64,000 nucleotides of DNA from UBA2336 sp031395485. Lineage in GTDB: Bacteria > Bacteroidota > Bacteroidia > Cytophagales > Cyclobacteriaceae. Location: contig JANNUS010000009.1 of NCBI GenBank assembly GCA_031395485.1, forward strand, positions 186,001 through 250,000, given 5' to 3'. The position numbers and the translations under genes were made by a program. The notes under the pieces were generated by a model that was not told the DNA's origin, searched no databases, and was given only the letters and a program-made list of their open reading frames with translations. Positions 17,234 to 25,885 of this stretch are shown here, in pieces. Positions within the stretch are counted from its first letter, which is position 1. Each line of letters begins with the position of its first letter.

Positions 17234-18598
17234 ATGGCAGCTGAAGTACACATACAGGAAGAGCATTACACCTTTAAGCCGGAGACTAAAAAGAAAATCA
17301 TGTACTTGCTTGTGGCAGGTGTTATACTTTTTTCGTTAGGCTTGTTTCTCGCAATGAACTCAACAGGCAGTAGTGAGGGTCATGCAGCTGTTGAGGCACA
17401 TAAAATGGTTGCAAGTACGCAGCACGAAGCAGTTGCTGAAGCGGGTCATGAAGCAGCAGCGGGAGAGCATCATGAAAGTCCTACATGGTTAAAAAGGTTG
17501 TATACAACATTGTGGATGAACAATGTGTTCTTTACAGGATTTGGTATTATCGGTTTATTCTTCGTGGCAATTCAATTTGCAGCACAGGCTGGCTGGTCTT
17601 CGGGATTAAAAAGAATCCCACTTGCCATGGGCAGTTGGATTCCAGTAGCAGGTATTTTAATGCTTGGATTATGGTTCTTAGTAAAAGGTGATTTGTTTCA
17701 CTGGTCTCATGCGGGATTGTTTGAAAAAGGAGGACCAGAGTTTGATACGATTATCAATAATAAAGGAGCTTTCTTTTATTGGCCATTGGCAAATGGTAGC
17801 TTTCCAATATTTTTTGTTGCAAGAATTGTAATATTCTTTAGCATGTGGTACTTCTTCTTAATCTGGATTAGAAGAGAAATGCTTGCCGAGGATATTGATG
17901 GAGATGTGAAGCATTGGAAAAAATCAAGAAACTTATCCGCTTATTTCTTAATCTTTTTTGCAGTAAGTTCATCTATAGCCGCGTGGGATTGGGTTATGAG
18001 TATTGACACACATTGGTTCAGCACCATGTTTGGATGGTATATGTTCGCTAGTTGGTGGGTAACAGGCTTGGCCTTCATTACCTTAGTAGTTGTATTTTTG
18101 AAGGAAGCCGGATACTTAAAGGTAGTTAACGCAAATCACCTGCACGACTTAGGAAAATTTGTATTTGCATTCTCAATTTTCTGGACGTACATCTGGTTCA
18201 GTCAGTTCCTGTTGATTTATTACGCTAACATTCCGGAAGAAACAGTTTATTTCATTGAACGGATGACAACCAGTCCGTATAGCTGGATATTTTTTGCGAA
18301 TCTGATTCTAAACTTTGTATTGCCATTCTTGTTATTAATGACAAGGGACGCAAAGCGTCACAGTGCAATGTTGAAAGTGGTTTGTCCGATTGTTATTGTA
18401 GGTCATTGGTTTGATTTCTTCAACATGGTAACGCCAGGGGCAATGAAATACGAAGGCAGCCTTGGCTTGTTGGAAATAGGAACAGGGTTGATTTTTATGG
18501 CGGTGTTCCTGTGGGTAGTATTAAACTCGCTAGCAAAGAGACCATTGTTTGGTAAAAATCATCCGATGTTAGTTGAAAGTCTTCATCACCATATTTAA
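17234..18598 (+). CDS. actF: Alternative complex III subunit ActF, NrfD-like membrane protein
   Basis: A protein of 454 residues and the second NrfD/PsrC-like subunit of ACIII, with about ten transmembrane helices. After a first helix (MYLLVAGVILFSLGLFLAM) comes a histidine- and alanine-rich periplasmic loop (EGHAAVEAHKMVASTQHEAV). The conserved core follows (LWMNNVFFTGFGIIGLFFVA, WDWVMSIDTHWFSTMFGWY). ActF pairs with ActC in the membrane and is proposed to take part in quinone access or proton movement. It lies 51 bases after actE and 13 bases before the oxidase subunit II gene. Confidence 0.93.
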   Translation: MAAEVHIQEEHYTFKPETKKKIMYLLVAGVILFSLGLFLAMNSTGSSEGHAAVEAHKMVASTQHEAVAEAGHEAAAGEHHESPTWLKRLYTTLWMNNVFFTGFGIIGLFFVAIQFAAQAGWSSGLKRIPLAMGSWIPVAGILMLGLWFLVKGDLFHWSHAGLFEKGGPEFDTIINNKGAFFYWPLANGSFPIFFVARIVIFFSMWYFFLIWIRREMLAEDIDGDVKHWKKSRNLSAYFLIFFAVSSSIAAWDWVMSIDTHWFSTMFGWYMFASWWVTGLAFITLVVVFLKEAGYLKVVNANHLHDLGKFVFAFSIFWTYIWFSQFLLIYYANIPEETVYFIERMTTSPYSWIFFANLILNFVLPFLLLMTRDAKRHSAMLKVVCPIVIVGHWFDFFNMVTPGAMKYEGSLGLLEIGTGLIFMAVFLWVVLNSLAKRPLFGKNHPMLVESLHHHI

Positions 18599-18611
18599 TT
18601 AAGAAAGCGTT

Positions 18612-19694
18612 ATGATGAATTCGGTTATAGTTCTTGGTGTAATATTAGTTCTGGCAATCCTGTATTTAATTTTTAGGGTGAGCAGCCTTGTTCGGGTTGC
18701 AAAAGGCGAGAATGAGGACAGAGTAGACTCAGCCAATAGCATTAATGCTGCGCTGTTCATTGTGTTTATGGTCGTTAGCTTAGTTGCATTCTTCTGGTAT
18801 TCTTTTGCAAATTTTGATGGTTACACACTTCCGGTAGCATCCGAGCACGGCATATTAACAGATGAGGAATTCTGGGTAACAATGGCTGTGATTGTCGTGG
18901 CTTTTACGGTCATCAGTATCGTCATGTTTATATTCATTTATAAGTATCAATACAGAGAGGGGCAGAAAGCAAAGTTTTTCCCTGATAATCATTATCTCGA
19001 GCTAGCGTGGACTATTGTTCCAGCGATTGTATTAGCTATTTTGATTTTTACCGGGTTGAGTACATGGAATGAGATTACTGCGCCTGCATCAAAAGAGGCT
19101 GAGGTAATTGAAGTTATTGGACAGCAATTTGCGTGGACTGCCCGTTATCCAGGCAAGGACAATGAACTTGGAAAGGTTAATTATAAATTGATTGATAACG
19201 TTGGAAATGAATTTGGGCTTGATCTTTCTGACAATAAGACGTTCGATGATTTTAAAGCACTTGAACTCCATTTGCCTGCGGGAAAAGAAATTCTTTTGAA
19301 GATCAGAGCAAAGGATGTGCTGCACAGTGTATTCCTTCCTCATTTCAGGGTAAAGATGGATGCCGTTCCGGGAATGCCAACACACTTTAAGTTTACCGTA
19401 ACAAAAACTACACAGGAGATGCGCGATGAACTTGGCAATCAGGCTTTCAATTATGAAATGGCATGTACTGAAATTTGTGGACGTGGTCACTTTTCGATGC
19501 GATTTCCTGTAGTGGTTCATAGCTTGGAGGAGTTCGAACGCTGGAAACTCTCACAAGAGACTTGGTTGAAGCAAAATCCGGATTACTTAAAAAATGTACC
19601 AATAGGATTACAAGAGTCTGCTATGATTAAGTCAGGTTTACCAGTGCAAGCAGGGGTGACGACAGTACAGGCATCAGCAATAGGGTCTAATTAA
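18612..19694 (+). CDS. ctaC: Cytochrome c oxidase subunit II
   Basis: A protein of 360 residues. Three hydrophobic helices are near the N-terminus (about 3-22, 50-70 and 95-118), followed by another membrane segment (about 131-150) and the cupredoxin domain. The binuclear CuA site is complete: His in VLHSVFLPHF, then CTEICGRGHFSM with Cys285, Cys289, His293 and Met296, and Glu287. There is no CxxCH, so this is not a caa3-type subunit with its own cytochrome c. Electrons must come from ACIII hemes or a separate cytochrome. It follows actF by 13 bases, which supports co-production of ACIII and oxidase. Confidence 0.95.
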   Translation: MMNSVIVLGVILVLAILYLIFRVSSLVRVAKGENEDRVDSANSINAALFIVFMVVSLVAFFWYSFANFDGYTLPVASEHGILTDEEFWVTMAVIVVAFTVISIVMFIFIYKYQYREGQKAKFFPDNHYLELAWTIVPAIVLAILIFTGLSTWNEITAPASKEAEVIEVIGQQFAWTARYPGKDNELGKVNYKLIDNVGNEFGLDLSDNKTFDDFKALELHLPAGKEILLKIRAKDVLHSVFLPHFRVKMDAVPGMPTHFKFTVTKTTQEMRDELGNQAFNYEMACTEICGRGHFSMRFPVVVHSLEEFERWKLSQETWLKQNPDYLKNVPIGLQESAMIKSGLPVQAGVTTVQASAIGSN

Positions 19695-19707
19695 GATTTT
19701 TTAAAAC

Positions 19708-21588
19708 ATGGCAACAACAGTACACGCGCAGCAAGAAGTTCACCACGATGATCACAGCCACGAGCACGAACATCACAAAGGTAATTTCTGGACTGATTAT
19801 ATTTTCAGTCAGGATCATAAGGTTATTGCTAAGCAATTCCTGATCACGGGTATTTTCTGGGCATTGCTGGGCGGTATATTATCCGTAATCTTTCGTCTGC
19901 AACTTGGGTTTCCGGAGGCTAGTTTAGCATGGTTAAAGCCAGTACTCGGTGGATGGATTCAGGCTGATGGTAAACTTGACCCTGAGTTTTATCTCGCCCT
20001 TGTTACAATGCACGGAACTATCATGGTGTTCTTTGTACTAACTGCAGGACTAAGTGGTACGTTTAGTAACTTCCTTATTCCGTTACAAATTGGCGCACGT
20101 GATATGGCATCGGGCTTCATGAATATGCTCTCGTACTGGTTCTTTTTTGCATCCAGCGTGATCATGTTTGTTTCATTATTTATTTCAACCGGACCAGCAG
20201 GTGGCGGTTGGACCATTTACCCTCCATTGAGTGCATTGCCGCAAGCTATTCAAGGTTCTGGATTAGGAATGACGATGTGGCTAGTTGCCATGGCGTTGTT
20301 TATTGTCAGCAGTTTGTTGGGCGGTATCAACTATATTACAACTATTATTAACATGCGCACAAGAGGTATGTCGTTCACACGCATGCCACTTACAATCTGG
20401 GCATTCTTCTTTACCGCAATTATTGGGGTACTTTCATTTCCAGTACTTTTCTCCGCTGCCTTGTTATTGATTTTCGATAGAAGTTTCGGTACAAGTTTTT
20501 TCTTATCAGACATTTACATAGCAGGTGAGGCATTGTCGCATGAAGGAGGAAGCCCAGTATTGTTTCAACATTTATTCTGGTTCCTTGGTCACCCCGAAGT
20601 GTACATTGTGTTGTTACCTGCTTTAGGACTTTCTTCTGAGATCATTGCAACGAACTCTCGTAAACCAATTTTTGGGTATAAGGCCATGATTGGCTCGATG
20701 TTGTTTATCGCGATTCTTTCATTTGTTGTATGGGCACACCACATGTTCGTAACGGGTATGAATCCTTTCTTAGGATCTATTTTCATGTTGCTTACATTGA
20801 TTATCGCAGTGCCGTCTGCTGTAAAAATCTTTAACTATGTAACAACACTCTGGAAAGGTAATATTCGATTTACACCGGGCATGCTATTTTCTATCGGATT
20901 AGTTTCATTTTTCTTAACCGGGGGTATTACTGGTATTTTCTTAGGAAACTCGGCCATCGATATTCAATTACACGACACGTACTTTGTGGTTGCGCATTTT
21001 CACTTAGTAATGGGCAGCGCTTCATTCTTCGGTATGATGGCAGGTGTTTATCATTGGTTCCCTAAAATGTTTGGTCGAATGATGGATAATCGGTTGGGCT
21101 ATGTTCATTTCTGGATCACCTTTGTTGGTGTTTACTTAGTATTCTTCCCGATGCATTACATTGGTATAGCAGGGTTTCCGCGCAGATACTATTCATTCAC
21201 CAACTTTGAAACTTTCAGTGGCTTTACTGATTTGAACATGCTCGTGAGTGTGGCAGCTATTGTAACGCTGGCTGCACAATTCATGTTCTTGTTCAACTTC
21301 TTCTACAGCATTTTCCGTGGCCGTTTGGCCCCCGCCAACCCATGGAACTCAAATACATTAGAATGGACAACACCGCGTGATCCAAAGCATGGTAACTGGC
21401 CTGGAGAGATTCCTGCCGTATACCGTTGGCCATATGATTATAGCAAGCCCGGAGCAAAAGATGATTTTATACCGCAACATATTCCATACTCCGAAACACC
21501 TGAGTCGAATTTCCCGAATGAAAATGAGTTGATAAAACTTGAAGGAAATGGAAGTGGAGCCATCGTTGTGGATAGCGGCGAACATTAA
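19708..21588 (+). CDS. ctaD: Cytochrome c oxidase subunit I
   Basis: A protein of 626 residues and the catalytic subunit that reduces O2 and pumps protons. A histidine-rich N-terminal tail (HHDDHSHEHEHHKG) precedes the 12-helix core. Active-site features are present: WFLGHPEVYI (CuB histidine and cross-linked tyrosine, with the Glu of the D channel, so an A1-type enzyme), VWAHHMFVTGM (two CuB histidines) and HDTYFVVAHFHLVMG (heme a3 and heme a ligands). It lies 13 bases after the subunit II gene and is followed by a hairpin with a T-tract. Confidence 0.97.
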   Translation: MATTVHAQQEVHHDDHSHEHEHHKGNFWTDYIFSQDHKVIAKQFLITGIFWALLGGILSVIFRLQLGFPEASLAWLKPVLGGWIQADGKLDPEFYLALVTMHGTIMVFFVLTAGLSGTFSNFLIPLQIGARDMASGFMNMLSYWFFFASSVIMFVSLFISTGPAGGGWTIYPPLSALPQAIQGSGLGMTMWLVAMALFIVSSLLGGINYITTIINMRTRGMSFTRMPLTIWAFFFTAIIGVLSFPVLFSAALLLIFDRSFGTSFFLSDIYIAGEALSHEGGSPVLFQHLFWFLGHPEVYIVLLPALGLSSEIIATNSRKPIFGYKAMIGSMLFIAILSFVVWAHHMFVTGMNPFLGSIFMLLTLIIAVPSAVKIFNYVTTLWKGNIRFTPGMLFSIGLVSFFLTGGITGIFLGNSAIDIQLHDTYFVVAHFHLVMGSASFFGMMAGVYHWFPKMFGRMMDNRLGYVHFWITFVGVYLVFFPMHYIGIAGFPRRYYSFTNFETFSGFTDLNMLVSVAAIVTLAAQFMFLFNFFYSIFRGRLAPANPWNSNTLEWTTPRDPKHGNWPGEIPAVYRWPYDYSKPGAKDDFIPQHIPYSETPESNFPNENELIKLEGNGSGAIVVDSGEH

Positions 21589-21607
21589 TTACTAGATTTT
21601 TGATTTT

Positions 21608-21655
21608 CAAGGTTCAAGATTGAGGCATCAGCAGCAATATTGAACCTTGTTTTTT
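21608..21655 (+). terminator. Hairpin with T-tract between oxidase subunit I gene and ctaA
   Basis: Perfect 10-bp arms CAAGGTTCAA (21608-21617) and TTGAACCTTG (21640-21649) are followed at once by six T (21650-21655), the form of an intrinsic terminator. The ctaA start codon lies at 21658, directly after it, so no room is left for a separate promoter in between. Partial read-through, giving more oxidase subunits than assembly factors, is the simplest reading. Confidence 0.75.
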
Positions 21656-21657
21656 AG

Positions 21658-22695
21658 ATGAACATCATGAGTTCTTTTCGCAAACTTATTCGATCAACCC
21701 TGCTTGCCGTTTATGTGCTAATTCTCGTTGGTGGAATTGTTCGAAGTACAGGTTCAGGAATGGGATGCCCAGATTGGCCCAAATGTTTTGGACAATGGAC
21801 ACCACCAACTTCCGTGAGCGAACTCCCCTTGAATTATAAAGAAGTTTATGTTGAGTACCGGCACAAAAAGAATCTCCGTTTCGCAAAATATTTAGCAGCC
21901 TTTGGATTTCAGGATACAGCTGATAAAGTATTGAATGATGATTCCATTAAGGTGGAGGCTGACTTTAACCCAATGAAAACATGGATTGAATACCTGAATC
22001 GTGTAGTGGGTGTGATTATCGGTTTTTTAATTTTTGCAGTATTTGTTTACTCGGCTCGATATCGCAGTTCAAATCCAATGTTAACCTTCATTGCTTTTCT
22101 GTGTTTCATATTGGTTGGGTTTCAAGGCTGGATCGGCTCATTTGTTGTATCGACAAACCTCACGCCCTGGACTGTTACGGTGCACATGTTTTTAGCAATG
22201 GTAATAGTGGCATTGTTAGTTTACCTGATGTATGCTACGGAAAGATCAGAAGTTGATGCTACCGTTTCAGCGATTCAGCCGGCATTTACTAAACTCTTAC
22301 TTATTTTATGCATGGTATCCTTACTCGTACAGATACTTTTTGGGACTCAGGTTCGTGAGGGAATTGATCGGGTGGCTTCAGAAATTCATGGCCGTGAGAA
22401 CTGGATTTCGGCCATTGGAATGGACTTTATTATTCACCGGACTTTCTCTTGGTTTGTACTGATAATAAATACTTTTTTAGTAGTGAAATTGTGGAAAATG
22501 CAGCGTGTAAATCGTTTCGCACTTAACGTAATCCTGTTAATTTTGAGTACTATTTTAACAGGTGCAGGAATGGCTTGGTTTGCTGTTCCTCCCATCCTAC
22601 AGCCAATACATTTGCTGCTCGCTACCATAACATTTGGTGCTCAGTTTATATTGGTACTGCGGGTAAACAATAAGAAGAAGACCGTGTTAAATTAA
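21658..22695 (+). CDS. ctaA: Heme A synthase (COX15/CtaA)
   Basis: A protein of 345 residues with about eight membrane helices. It oxidises the methyl group of heme O to a formyl group, producing heme A for the oxidase. The N-terminal GGIVRSTGSGMGCPDWPKCFG is the family signature and includes two cysteines. Histidines in VHMFLAM, EIHG and IHRTFSW are candidate heme ligands. An ATG at 21667 (MSSFRK) is an alternative start. It is followed by ctaB after 4 bases. Its own promoter is not visible, and a terminator-like hairpin abuts its start. Confidence 0.93.
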   Translation: MNIMSSFRKLIRSTLLAVYVLILVGGIVRSTGSGMGCPDWPKCFGQWTPPTSVSELPLNYKEVYVEYRHKKNLRFAKYLAAFGFQDTADKVLNDDSIKVEADFNPMKTWIEYLNRVVGVIIGFLIFAVFVYSARYRSSNPMLTFIAFLCFILVGFQGWIGSFVVSTNLTPWTVTVHMFLAMVIVALLVYLMYATERSEVDATVSAIQPAFTKLLLILCMVSLLVQILFGTQVREGIDRVASEIHGRENWISAIGMDFIIHRTFSWFVLIINTFLVVKLWKMQRVNRFALNVILLILSTILTGAGMAWFAVPPILQPIHLLLATITFGAQFILVLRVNNKKKTVLN

Positions 22696-22699
22696 TAAG

Positions 22700-23593
22700 A
22701 TGTTAGCAACTAACAATGTATTTGGAATAGCGCGGATGACAGCCAAGGCACAAGCCTATTGGGAGTTGTTGAAATTCAGGCTGTCTTTTTTGGTAGCCTT
22801 CTCCTGTGCTTTCGGATTTGTGTTAGCATCACCAACTATCGCTTGGAATTCCCTTATAATGCTTTTCGTGGGCGCCTTGCTTCTGTCAGGATCTTCCGTT
22901 ACAATTAATCAAATCATCGAAAAGGATTTAGATAAACTGATGACACGTACCATGAACCGACCATTGCCTACTGGCAGGGTCTCGGTGAATGAAGCTTTCA
23001 TTTTTTCCATAATTTGTTTTGTAGCAAGTATTTCAATTTTATTACTCTTTACAAACGTACTCACTACCATACTTTCTATTGTATCGATGATTTTGTATTG
23101 CTTTGTGTATACACCGCTAAAGCGAGTAGGCTCTATTGCGGTATTTGTTGGAGCTATACCGGGAGCGCTACCCCCCTTGTTGGGATGGATTGCTGCAACC
23201 GGAACCATTGCGCATGAGGCCTGGTTAATTTTCGGTATACAATTTATTTGGCAGTTTCCACACTTTTGGGCAATTGCTTGGGTAGCTGATGATGATTATA
23301 AAAAAGCTGGTTTTAAACTGTTGCCATGGGGAGGGCAAAAAGATTTGAATACAGCCATTCAAATCATGATTTATACATTGTTCCTATTGCCACTGGGGCT
23401 GCTGCCTGCTAAGTTTGGTGTTACTGGAATCGACTCGGCTATTGTGGCTACTATTTGTGGCGTATTGTTTTTAGCGCAAACATTTTCATTGATGAAAACA
23501 GGAAGCAGACAATCGGCATTGAGAATTATGTTTGGATCGTTTTTGTATTTGCCTATTGTGCAGATAGCGTATCTTTTGGATAAAGTCCGTTAA
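22700..23593 (+). CDS. ctaB: Protoheme IX farnesyltransferase (heme O synthase)
   Basis: A protein of 297 residues of the UbiA prenyltransferase family with about eight or nine membrane helices. It adds a farnesyl group to heme B to give heme O, the substrate of CtaA. The aspartate-rich motif NQIIEKDLDKLMTRTMNRPL and the second motif YTPLKRVGSIAVFVGAIPGALPP are intact. The gene sits between ctaA and the subunit III genes with 4- and 13-base gaps, so synthesis of heme A is coupled to the oxidase. Confidence 0.95.
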   Translation: MLATNNVFGIARMTAKAQAYWELLKFRLSFLVAFSCAFGFVLASPTIAWNSLIMLFVGALLLSGSSVTINQIIEKDLDKLMTRTMNRPLPTGRVSVNEAFIFSIICFVASISILLLFTNVLTTILSIVSMILYCFVYTPLKRVGSIAVFVGAIPGALPPLLGWIAATGTIAHEAWLIFGIQFIWQFPHFWAIAWVADDDYKKAGFKLLPWGGQKDLNTAIQIMIYTLFLLPLGLLPAKFGVTGIDSAIVATICGVLFLAQTFSLMKTGSRQSALRIMFGSFLYLPIVQIAYLLDKVR

Positions 23594-23606
23594 TTGATTT
23601 ACGAAA

Positions 23607-24188
23607 ATGGCAGCAGAATTGAAAATTATAGAAGATGCTAAGAAACCAATGGCAATGAACCCTAAGAAGTTCGCCCTTTGGCTATTTATAATGAGCGTTG
23701 TGATGATTTTCGCATCGCTGACAAGTGCATATATTGTCCGTCAAGCGGAGGGAAATTGGTTTTTCTTTGACTTACCTCAACTGTTTTGGGTCAATTCGGG
23801 GATTATACTGGTAAGTAGTATAACAATGCATTGGGCATACCTTTCTGCTAAGCGTGATAGTCTGGAATCTGTAAAAATAGCAACCGTTATAACTACTATT
23901 TTAGGTTTATCGTTTCTCGTTGGGCAGTATCTTGCCTGGGGTAATTTGGTTGCCAATAAAGTGTATTTAGTCGGGAATCCATCCGGGTCTTTTGTTTATA
24001 TTATTTCTGGTTTACACGGTTTACACATAGTAGGAGGAGTGGTTTTTTTACTGATCCTTTTAAATTCAACTTTTAAGTATAAAGTTCATTCAAAAAACCT
24101 AAATCAGATAGAAATGTGTGCTACGTATTGGCATTTTTTGGGCGGACTTTGGCTATATTTGTTTACCTTCTTATTATTGAATCGTTAA
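23607..24188 (+). CDS. Cytochrome c oxidase subunit III (first copy)
   Basis: A protein of 193 residues with about five membrane helices, shorter than the usual seven-helix form. PKKFALWLFIMSVVMIFASLTSAYIVRQ is the typical opening of this family, and the C-terminal MCATYWHFLGGLWLYLFTFL is the conserved last helix. GLHGLHIVGGVVFLL matches the helix that lines the subunit I interface. It is encoded next to a second, longer subunit III gene, an arrangement common in Bacteroidota. Which of the two enters the enzyme, or whether both do, is not visible from sequence. Confidence 0.9.
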   Translation: MAAELKIIEDAKKPMAMNPKKFALWLFIMSVVMIFASLTSAYIVRQAEGNWFFFDLPQLFWVNSGIILVSSITMHWAYLSAKRDSLESVKIATVITTILGLSFLVGQYLAWGNLVANKVYLVGNPSGSFVYIISGLHGLHIVGGVVFLLILLNSTFKYKVHSKNLNQIEMCATYWHFLGGLWLYLFTFLLLNR

Positions 24189-24212
24189 AGACCATATTAT
24201 AACCTAACGACA

Positions 24213-24965
24213 ATGTCACACACCTCAACTGTAATTGTACCAGCACCCGGAAAAACTGAATGGGATGGTGGAGTATCACCCATGAACGTAAGCTATGGTA
24301 AGCTTATGATGTGGTTTTTCCTCTTATCAGATGCTTTTACATTTTCCGCGTTACTGATTACGTATGGATTGGTTCGTTCTTCACACAAGGCATATCTTGG
24401 CGTGGTAAACGAATTTACTTTCTCTACTGCATATTGGCCTATTCCTGAAAAAGTTTTTGAATCCGTGCCTTTCTTTGAAGGCCTTCACGCACCCCTAGTC
24501 TTTGTGGGTATTATGACATTCGTACTCATTATGAGTTCGGTAACCATGGTACTTGCCGTGGAAGCAGGTCAACGCATGGATAGAAAGGCGGTTGAGAAAT
24601 GGATGCTTTGGACAATTCTTGGAGGTATTTGCTTTTTAAGCTGTCAGGCTTGGGAGTGGGCTCACTTTATTCATGGTGCTCATGCTGGTGATGCAGTTGC
24701 ACAGGGAACGACTTTCTTTGGAGCTAATCTTGCACACAATCAATACGGGCCTCCAGATTTTGCGGCTTTCTTTTTCTTTATTACTGGCTTTCATGGTTTT
24801 CACGTATTTAGTGGTGTGATGTTAAACTTCCTGATATTTTATAATACTGTTACGGGTGTTTACGAACGAAGAGGTCATTATGAAATGGTGGAGAAAGTAG
24901 GATTGTACTGGCACTTCGTAGATTTAGTTTGGGTATTTGTATTTACATTCTTTTATCTTGTATAA
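24213..24965 (+). CDS. ctaE: Cytochrome c oxidase subunit III (second copy)
   Basis: A protein of 250 residues. It shares the core of the preceding protein (KLMMWFFLLSDAFTFSALLITYGLVR at the start, FFFFITGFHGFHVFSGVMLNFLIF, and the final VGLYWHFVDLVWVFVFTFFYLV). It is longer, with an additional periplasmic loop (YWPIPEKVFESVPFFEGLHAP) and a histidine-containing stretch (WAHFIHGAHAGDA). As a core subunit it stabilises the catalytic subunit during turnover. It lies 24 bases after the first copy and 15 bases before the subunit IV gene. Confidence 0.92.
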   Translation: MSHTSTVIVPAPGKTEWDGGVSPMNVSYGKLMMWFFLLSDAFTFSALLITYGLVRSSHKAYLGVVNEFTFSTAYWPIPEKVFESVPFFEGLHAPLVFVGIMTFVLIMSSVTMVLAVEAGQRMDRKAVEKWMLWTILGGICFLSCQAWEWAHFIHGAHAGDAVAQGTTFFGANLAHNQYGPPDFAAFFFFITGFHGFHVFSGVMLNFLIFYNTVTGVYERRGHYEMVEKVGLYWHFVDLVWVFVFTFFYLV

Positions 24966-24980
24966 ATAAATTCAGTTAAG

Positions 24981-25313
24981 ATGGCGCATTCTGAAAATAC
25001 TCCTCAGGTAACAGTTCTTCCTCCAGATACTGCAAGAATTAAGAAACTATGGACAGTTGCGGCTATCCTTGGTGTTATTACGCTTATCGAATTTGGTGTG
25101 GCATTTGGCGTACCGCATGAAATGAAGGATACGCGTGTTTGGATTTTTATCGTGATGACGATTGTTAAGGCAGCCTATATTGTAGGTGAGTTTATGCACT
25201 TGCGACATGAGGCAAAAGTATTAATGTGGGCTATCCTTATACCCATGGTGTTTGTGATTTGGATGCTGGTTGCGTTTGTTTATGAGGGCATGCAAATATT
25301 TAAGGTAAGGTAA
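24981..25313 (+). CDS. Cytochrome c oxidase subunit IV
   Basis: A protein of 110 residues with three membrane helices (about 26-46, 55-75 and 81-103), matching prokaryotic cytochrome c oxidase subunit IV. The segment RVWIFIVMTIVKAAYIVGEFMHLRHE is characteristic, including the conserved histidine pair region. It is a small accessory subunit of the oxidase. It is the last gene before a strong terminator, closing the respiratory operon. Confidence 0.88.
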   Translation: MAHSENTPQVTVLPPDTARIKKLWTVAAILGVITLIEFGVAFGVPHEMKDTRVWIFIVMTIVKAAYIVGEFMHLRHEAKVLMWAILIPMVFVIWMLVAFVYEGMQIFKVR

Positions 25314-25337
25314 TTTCTTTAATAAAGTATATGTGAG

Positions 25338-25367
25338 AGGCTTAAGGAAACCCTTAAGCCTTCTTTT
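25338..25367 (+). terminator. Intrinsic terminator closing the respiratory operon
   Basis: Perfect 10-bp arms AGGCTTAAGG (25338-25347) and CCTTAAGCCT (25352-25361), with a 4-base loop, are followed by a T-rich run up to about 25369. It lies 24 bases after the subunit IV stop and 20 bases before the next start. Confidence 0.85.
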
Positions 25368-25389
25368 TTAAATAGGGTTGAATTTGTCC

Positions 25390-25884
25390 ATGAATTTTAA
25401 GAAAATACTTTTTCTCTTTTTAGCGCTTTTATTACCGGTTATTATTTTTTTATTTCTGAAACAGTTTGGAAGTAATCAGTTTGATGTGCCACCCTTGTTT
25501 CTGGAAGCTTTTGAAAAGCCTTCAGGTTGTTCTTCTTATGAGTATGCAGCGCCCTATGCAATCAGTGATACTTCATTGGCTGAACTTGACTGGAGTAAAA
25601 ATGATTCTCTGACGATTGTTCTTTTTGATGCAGCATCGGTGGAGGATGGAAAAAAAATGTCTATCCAGCAAATTAGGCTTCGTACTGAGTTTCCCGATGA
25701 GAAGCTGAGCGTTGTTAAGAGCAATGCGGTAATTTTAAGAAATTGTATTTTCCTGTTGAAGCAAGGAGATAATGCAGTGATGATTGATGCTAAAAGGAGA
25801 ATCCGAGGTCAGTATAATTTACTTGATCTTGAAGAGGCGGATCGGTTAATTATGGAGATCAAGATAATTTTAAGGAAGTATTGA
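25390..25884 (+). CDS. SCO1/SenC-like membrane-anchored protein without copper cysteines
   Basis: A protein of 164 residues from the ATG at 25390 (MNFKKILFLFLALLLPVIIF); a TTG four codons upstream is less likely. One N-terminal membrane helix anchors a periplasmic domain that looks like a short thioredoxin/SCO fold (DSLTIVLFDAASVEDGKKMSIQQIRLRTEF, then NAVILRNCIFLLKQGDNAVMID, ending YNLLDLEEADRLIMEIKIIL). Its place after the oxidase genes and before DUF420 is where SCO1, the CuA copper chaperone, sits in relatives. The CxxxC copper site is absent; only isolated cysteines (CSSY, RNCIF) remain. A degenerate SCO homologue is an inference from position and shape. Confidence 0.65.
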   Translation: MNFKKILFLFLALLLPVIIFLFLKQFGSNQFDVPPLFLEAFEKPSGCSSYEYAAPYAISDTSLAELDWSKNDSLTIVLFDAASVEDGKKMSIQQIRLRTEFPDEKLSVVKSNAVILRNCIFLLKQGDNAVMIDAKRRIRGQYNLLDLEEADRLIMEIKIILRKY

Positions 25885-25885
25885 A

